A stretch of DNA of 64,000 bases from Spirodela intermedia (Eukaryota > Streptophyta > Magnoliopsida > Alismatales > Araceae): the NCBI GenBank assembly GCA_902729315.2, contig LR746266.1:1307001-1371000 (forward strand), read 5' to 3'. Under the pieces are notes generated by a model. It was given only the letters and a program-made list of their open reading frames with translations, did not search any database and had not been told where the DNA came from. Made by a program: the position numbers and the translations under genes. Below, piece by piece: positions 58,561 to 64,000 of the stretch. Numbering within the stretch: the stretch's first letter is position 1; the number at the start of each line of letters is the position of its first letter.

Positions 58561-58609
58561 TCATATTTGACAACAAGAAAAGGTGACTTTCTCACTTTGA
58601 TTTGTTCAG

Positions 58610-59975
58610 AAGTTAATTTAATTTCTGTACCTTTGCACACGTGGTGGATAGATTATGGTGTTACTATTCACATGTGTGTTTATGTAGGGTTAAATTTATT
58701 ATTGTAAGATAATTGATGATGAAAGATACATCTATTTGGGCGATGGTAATATAATAGCAGTGGAGGCAACATGGACTTTTAGGTTATTGTTAAAAATTGA
58801 TCACTATTTGAATTTGATTGAGACTTATATTGTATTATCTTTTAGAAAGAACTTGAATTTTATTTTTGATTTAGATAAATTTGATTATGGTTGTCTATTT
58901 AGAAATAAAAAATTTAATATATTTGATAGTTCAAATCGTATTAGTATAAGTACTTTATCAAGTCATGATAACTTATACTTACTTGACATAATGGTCACTT
59001 CTAATGAAATCTTATATATCAGTTCAAGGAATACAAAAGAAAATTAATCAATGAGATTTCTACTTCAAGAGATTAGGTCATATCTCTAAAAAGAGAATGG
59101 ATCAACTTGTGTCTAATAAAATTCTTGAGTCAATTGATTATAAGGATTTTGACACGTGTTAAATGTATTAAGGAGAAAAGAGCAGACAATAGATATTAAT
59201 TGAGTTTTAGATGTTTTGAAATTAATACATACGAATATTTGTGAATCATTTGATATAACCTCTTGGAATGATCAATAATATTTTATTACATTTATATATG
59301 ATAATTCTTGATTTGATTACTTGTATCTTAATTATGAGAAGTTTCAGTCACTAGATGTGTTCAAAAAATATAAGACTGAAGTTGAGAATCAACTCAACAA
59401 ATAGATTAAGGTCATTAGATTAGACTTTGGTGATGAATACTATGACAAATATGATGAATTAGGTGAGCAACATCCATGACCTTTTGCTAAATTCTTAGAA
59501 GAGTGTGACATTATCCCACAATACATCATTTCAAAATCTCTTAACATGAATGATGTTGTTGAACGATGAAACAAAACACTTAAAGATATGATAAGGAGAG
59601 TGATTAGTCAATCTACCTTATTAGATAACTTATGTGGAAATGTATTTAAGATTGTAATTTATTTGTTTAATCAGACTTCAATTAAGATAATTGTTAAAAC
59701 TTTTTATGAGTTTTGGACGAACAATAAGTTTAGCTTAAAGTATTTATACATTTGGGGTTGTTCGGTAAAGGCAATATCTTACATACCTAATGAAAGAAAA
59801 TTTGAGTTGAAAACAATTAGTTACTACTTTATTAAATACTCGAATTTTTTTAGAGGGTATAAGTTTTATAATCCCACTACTATAATTATTTTTGAGACAA
59901 AAAATACTTATTTTTTTGAGGATGTTGAATTTATAAGAAGAGATAAGGTTAGAGACATTGATTTCAAAGAATAAT
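58610..59975 (+). pseudogene. Copia protease/integrase region, decayed
   Basis: Fragments include GDEYYDKYDELGEQHP, NMNDVVER-NKTLKDMIRRVI and the connector KYLYIWGCSVKAISYIPNER, followed by SNFFRGYKFYNPTTIIIFET with EDVEF. These fit the integrase C-terminal half (NGVVERRNRTL, L-IWGC-A, SKF-GY-FY-P) of Copia elements. Stops occur throughout the first half. Confidence 0.8.
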
Positions 59976-60329
59976 ATGTAAATATTTCTTCTATTATTAT
60001 TGACAATGGTCTTGATAAATATCATATTGACTAACATTGATCAAGAAATAACTTCAGATTAAAATTATGTCATCATGACTCTCACTTTAGAATCATAAAC
60101 TCAACATATTCGAGAACTAGTGTCATTAAGAAGATCTATAAGAGGGCAAAGGAATACAAATTTCAGATAAATATATCATATTTTTTTTAGAACTTGAGAC
60201 TAACATCGTAGTGGTGGAAGATGATCATATCAATTTCTATCAAGTCATGCAAAATTCTAATTCTTATAAGTGGATTGATGCCATTAATATAAAGATTAAA
60301 TCTATAAAGGACAATGACGTATGATATCT

Positions 60330-61780
60330 TATCTCATTACTCAAAGGTGTGAAGTCTATTAGTTGTAGATGAATATTTAAAACTAAAAAAGATTCAAAAA
60401 GTAATGTGGAAAGATATAAAAGTCATCTTGTCATTAAGGGATTCACTCAAAGAGAAGGCATCGATTATATAGACTTTCTCTCTAGTTTCATCGAAAGACT
60501 TTTTTAGAACAATAATGGCACTAATAACTTATTTTGATCTTCAACTACATCAGATGAATGTAAAGATTATATTTTTTAAGAATGATATTGATGAAATGAT
60601 ATATATGGTACAACTAGAAAACTTTGTGTCTAGAGACCCAAAGAAAATAGTATATAAACTAAATAAATCTATTTATGAGTTAAAATAAGCTTCCTGACAA
60701 TAATATCATAAATTTCATCTTGTTATTATCTCATTTAGTTTTGAGATAAATACGAGTGATGAATATGTATATCATAAGTTTAGTAAGAGTAAACATATAT
60801 TTCTGATTTTATATATTGATGACATAGTGCTTCTCAATAATGATATAAGCTTACTTTGTGACATTAAAAGTTTTTTGTTAAAGAATTTTGAAATAAAGAA
60901 TCTTGATAAAGTTTATTTTGTATTGGACATTGAGATATATTAAGATCAGTCCTGAAATATCTTATGGTTGACACAAAAGAGCTATATCGAGAAAGTCTTT
61001 TTGAGATTTGATATGCAAGGATATAAATCTTATGATACTCATGTTGTCAAAAGAGATACGTTTAGTGTCATTCAGTGCCCTAAAAATAATTATGAGGCTA
61101 AAGAGATGTAGAATATTCTTTATACATCAGTCATATGGAGCCTTATATATGCTCAAATATGTACGCGTCTATATATTATGTACATAATTAGAGTCCTGGG
61201 TAGATATTTAAGCAACACTAGCGTAGATCATTGAAAAGTAATCAAATGGGTTATATGATATTTGTAAAAGACAAAAAACTATATACTCATCTATAAGAAA
61301 TTATATCATTTAGAGATCATCAAGTATTGAGATTTTGATTTCACTAGATGCACTAATAGTAGATGGTCCACTATAGACTATATTTATTTGCTAGCTGAAG
61401 GAGATATATCATAGAAGAGCATTAAGTAGACACTCATAATTTTTTCTACTATGGCAATAGAACTTATAACATGTTATGAGACATCAAATCATAAAATTTG
61501 GTTGAATTGTTTTGTCAAAGATTGTAAATTTTGAATAGAATTAAAATATCACCAAAGTTATTTTATAACAATAAATCAGTCGTTATATTTTCTAATAATA
61601 ATACGAGCTTGACAAAGTCTAAACATATAGACATCAAATTTCTAGTTGTTAAGAAAAAAGTTTAGAATAAACAGATGTCTATAGAACATATTGAGACAAA
61701 CTCTACTGTAGTAGATTTGCTTACTAAGGAACTATCGCCAAAGGTATTTCATGAGTATATTGTTCATATGAGTGTAATAC
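60330..61780 (+). pseudogene. Copia reverse transcriptase and RNase H, decayed
   Basis: RT fragments: RIFKTKKDSKSNVERYKSHL, VIKGFTQREGIDYIDFLSSF and ILYIDDIVLLNNDI (the YIDD catalytic box near 60810). RNase H fragments: YLLAEGDIS, STMAIELITCYETSNHKIW, SLTKSKHIDIKFLVVKKKV-like, and QMSIEHIETNSTVVDLLTKE. All are recognisable Copia motifs separated by stops and frameshifts. Confidence 0.85.
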
Positions 61781-62208
61781 CTTACAAAAGATATGTAATT
61801 TCAATGGGAGTTTATATTTTGATGTTCATATATTTATGAATATATATTTTAATTATTTTATACATTAATAAACTTTGTAATTATTTTCACTTTGAATGTT
61901 GTTTTTTGATCTCCATTTGAAATAAAAGGGACTAAGTTAGAAATATGCATGTATGAGTCACATTTCATATAATTTTCATTCTACACATTCATACTTGATC
62001 TATGTTGTTCATTATATCAATATATGTAATTATTGTTAGGTTCAGTCATGTGAAAAATGTGAACGATTTTTTTTTTTAATTCTACATTGGTATAATGATG
62101 GAGGAAATTGTTAGAGATGTCTTTAACAATAACAACAAAAATTTTGAGCTCATAAAGTCATAATGTACAATATCAAGTTATCATATATATTTTATCCAAG
62201 TAAGAGAT

Positions 62209-62660
62209 TGTTAAAATTAATCTCAATGTGGACAATGATATATGATATATATGAATTATAAATTATGTGATTATTATTGAATTAATTTTACTTAAAATAA
62301 TTTATTAGAATTTAAGTATTTGAGATTACAACATCTCTCATAAATATGAGTATAAATATAAATATATGTAAAAATTATGTTTTATTTTAATTTTATGATA
62401 GGTTAACTTAGAAAAAGACATCAAGAGACTAACCACTTCTTATCTATAAATAAGAGGTCATGGTCTTTAGGTCACACATTGTGAGTCACTTTTACAACAT
62501 CCCATCCCTCTAGAGCAAGTCATTAGACGACTCCCATGTGTTGTTTCAAAAGGTTATTCTCGTACTTGTGACTTCATGAATTCATGCATGATTTTAATTT
62601 ATTCTCATTATATTTTATCATTCTCCATTTATCTCAACACTAGTTCCTTTATATCCAACA
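62209..62660 (+). repeat. 3' LTR of the Copia element
   Basis: It starts TGTTAAAATTAATCTC and ends ATATCCAACA. It is about 100 bp longer than the 5' LTR, because an extra block at about 62524-62615 (CGACTCCCATGTGTTGTTTC onward) interrupts the shared GTCATT...TTTATCAT sequence. Confidence 0.88.
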
Positions 62661-62665
62661 AGAAG

Positions 62666-63984
62666 GAGAGAGAGGGAGAGAGAAAGGGAGAGAGATTAAA
62701 TGGGTTTTCAATGATTGAGCTTAGTCTGTTCCGATTCGTGAATGGCAGGTGTGAAGCATTATTAATACATTATAATGGGATTTGTGTAATAAAAAAGACG
62801 TAATCTTTTATGTAATAGGAATAGCCTCATCGAGGGGTAGCACAATATAGCCTTACAGAAAAAATGCCGGCCAAAGAAATTGCTCTCAAAGGGGATGGGT
62901 CACATCGGCCTTCCGAATGGGCTCAAGCCCATTGAGGACATGACAGAGCTGGGCTACATTTGATTCTGGGCCAGGCCCAAAAATAGGCATTAAACCAAGC
63001 TCAAACATAAAAACAAGGTTGGCCGATTCCACTGTTGGGCCTCTTCTGAGCTCGAAGTATCTGCTCTTAATTATAATTTTGACATTTATGTATCATAAAA
63101 AAAGATTCATATTTTCCACATATACTGTGATTTAAAGGCATTCCCTCTGATTTTCAATTTTTTTTTTTGCCGTCATCAGCAAGGTGCCCAACGGAAGGAA
63201 CATAAGAATAATTTTTTATGATATATAACTATAAAAATTATAATTAAGAGCAGATATTTCTAGCTCAGAAGAGACTCTCAATCTACCGAGCCTTTTTGGT
63301 TCATCACCTTGACCAAATAATATATACGACTATATATTTATGTATATATACGAATTTTTGTTGTTGTTCTAAAAACCTGTGCTTGCTATATTTGGGAGTG
63401 ATTATAACCCACTATTTATAGCCTCGGATGTATAGGACCATGTAATGTCTATGTCGAACCCTAAGTCCAATCTTGTGCATTTCAAGGGCCATTATTTTAA
63501 TTTATTAAATATCCTTCAGTATATTAATCGGACGCCTTTTTATTCTTGTTTAAACCATTTATAGTAGTAACAATAAGTTTAATGATTGTGATTATATTAT
63601 CGTTGGTGTCGGGTATGTTTCTGAGAATAATAATCTGAAGAAGAAGAAGAAGAAGAAGAAGAAGAAGAAGAAGAAGAAGAAGAAGAAGAAGAAGATGAGT
63701 CCACCCACCCCTCCTGTGTGTTGCACATGCAGCCCCCCCGGTGGGGAGGGTCAACGTCGGCGATGAATGGGCGGCCGTCGCGTCGGACCCGTCGTCTTCC
63801 CCACCACAAGGCTTCACGAGCCCGCCTCGCCCGCTCGACAGCTTCTCTCCCCCCCCCAATTAAGCTCCTCACATCGCGCACCCACCTTTCGTCCTCGCCC
63901 CATTCATTGGCCATCTCTGGTTTTTCTCCCCTCGCAACATCCCACGGAAACGAGGCAAAGGGAATAGTTACTCTCTCTAACCGC
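62666..63984. other. Spacer at the right edge
   Basis: A GA-rich run at 62664-62696 continues the microsatellite hit by the Copia element. TGGGC/GCCCA motifs cluster at 62920-63045. A (GAA)n run lies at 63637-63694 and a CT/C-rich leader-like region at 63840-63980. Confidence 0.5.
63637..63694. repeat. (GAA)n microsatellite
   Basis: An uninterrupted AAG/GAA triplet run of about 58 bp. Confidence 0.95.
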
Positions 63985-64000
63985 CATGGCTCTTGGCGGG
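63985..64000 (+). CDS. Possible first codons of a gene leaving the window
   Basis: ATG at 63985 lies in a strong plant start context (CCGCCATGGC) after a CT-rich leader and reads MALGG to the edge. Too little is visible to name a product, and chance cannot be excluded. Confidence 0.3.

Larger units (their letters stand above)
56577..62660 (+). mobile_element. Structurally complete but coding-defective Ty1/Copia retrotransposon
   Basis: It has LTRs at 56577-56929 and 62209-62660 and a target-site duplication AGAAG (56572-56576 and 62661-62665). The tRNA-iMet primer-binding site TGGTATCAGAGC starts at 56932, and a short purine tract lies before the 3' LTR. The internal order is GAG, zinc knuckle, integrase, RT, RNase H, the Copia order. 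Every domain is broken by stops or frameshifts, although a 110-codon GAG and a 128-codon integrase stretch remain open. LTR divergence is moderate, so the insertion is old but younger than the element at 39788. Confidence 0.92.

Overview
This is nuclear DNA from a flowering plant. The genes have short exons split by spliceosomal introns, several encode plastid-targeted proteins, and the spacers hold decayed Ty1/Copia retrotransposons and very abundant (GA)n microsatellites. Several genes are intron-poor with GC-rich third codon positions (receptor kinase, LEA-2 protein, NAC factor) while others are AT-rich and many-exoned. That mixture resembles a monocot, but the species cannot be named from this window.

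Layout, left to right. 1-1348 (-): 5' half of a PIN-LIKES (PILS) auxin carrier gene running off the left edge. 2509-3288: compound GA/GATA satellite. 4191-5152 (+): NdhN of the chloroplast NDH complex. 6237-16102 (-): a complete 20-exon SMC2 (condensin ATPase) gene with two consecutive inferred GC-AG introns. 16730-17050: tandem repeat. 17357-18881 (-): Ycf54, a chlorophyll-biosynthesis cyclase factor. 19560-21770 (-): internally deleted Copia relic. 22845-24788 (-): SPARK-type receptor-like kinase. 25508-26155 (-): LEA-2/NHL membrane protein with a W-box cluster upstream. 26.7-30.8 kb: purine-rich and AT-rich spacer. 30817-31278 (-): NFD6-like mitochondrial protein. 32200-32904 (-): LURP-one-related protein. 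33-39.8 kb: spacer with duplicated blocks and long GA tracts. 39788-47331: old, rearranged Copia element whose integrase is inverted relative to its GAG and RNase H. 49768-51449 (-): plastid ribosomal protein L17. 52079-52234 (+): R2R3-MYB pseudogene fragment. 53939-54946 (-): NAC transcription factor. 56577-62660 (+): structurally complete but non-coding Copia element with LTRs, primer-binding site and a 5-bp target-site duplication inside a GA microsatellite. 63985: possible first codons of a gene leaving the right edge.

Functional threads: three genes serve the plastid (NdhN, Ycf54, RPL17), and each has a CACGTG G-box and a GATAAG I-box upstream, suggesting shared light control. SMC2 carries an E2F-type site and two AACGG mitosis-specific-activator cores upstream, fitting cell-cycle expression. 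I found no rRNA, tRNA, CRISPR array or prokaryote-type operon, and no system that I can honestly call undescribed. The most unusual items are the paired GC-AG introns, the mixed-orientation Copia element, the MYB relic and the Copia insertion carrying a foreign GC-rich block.
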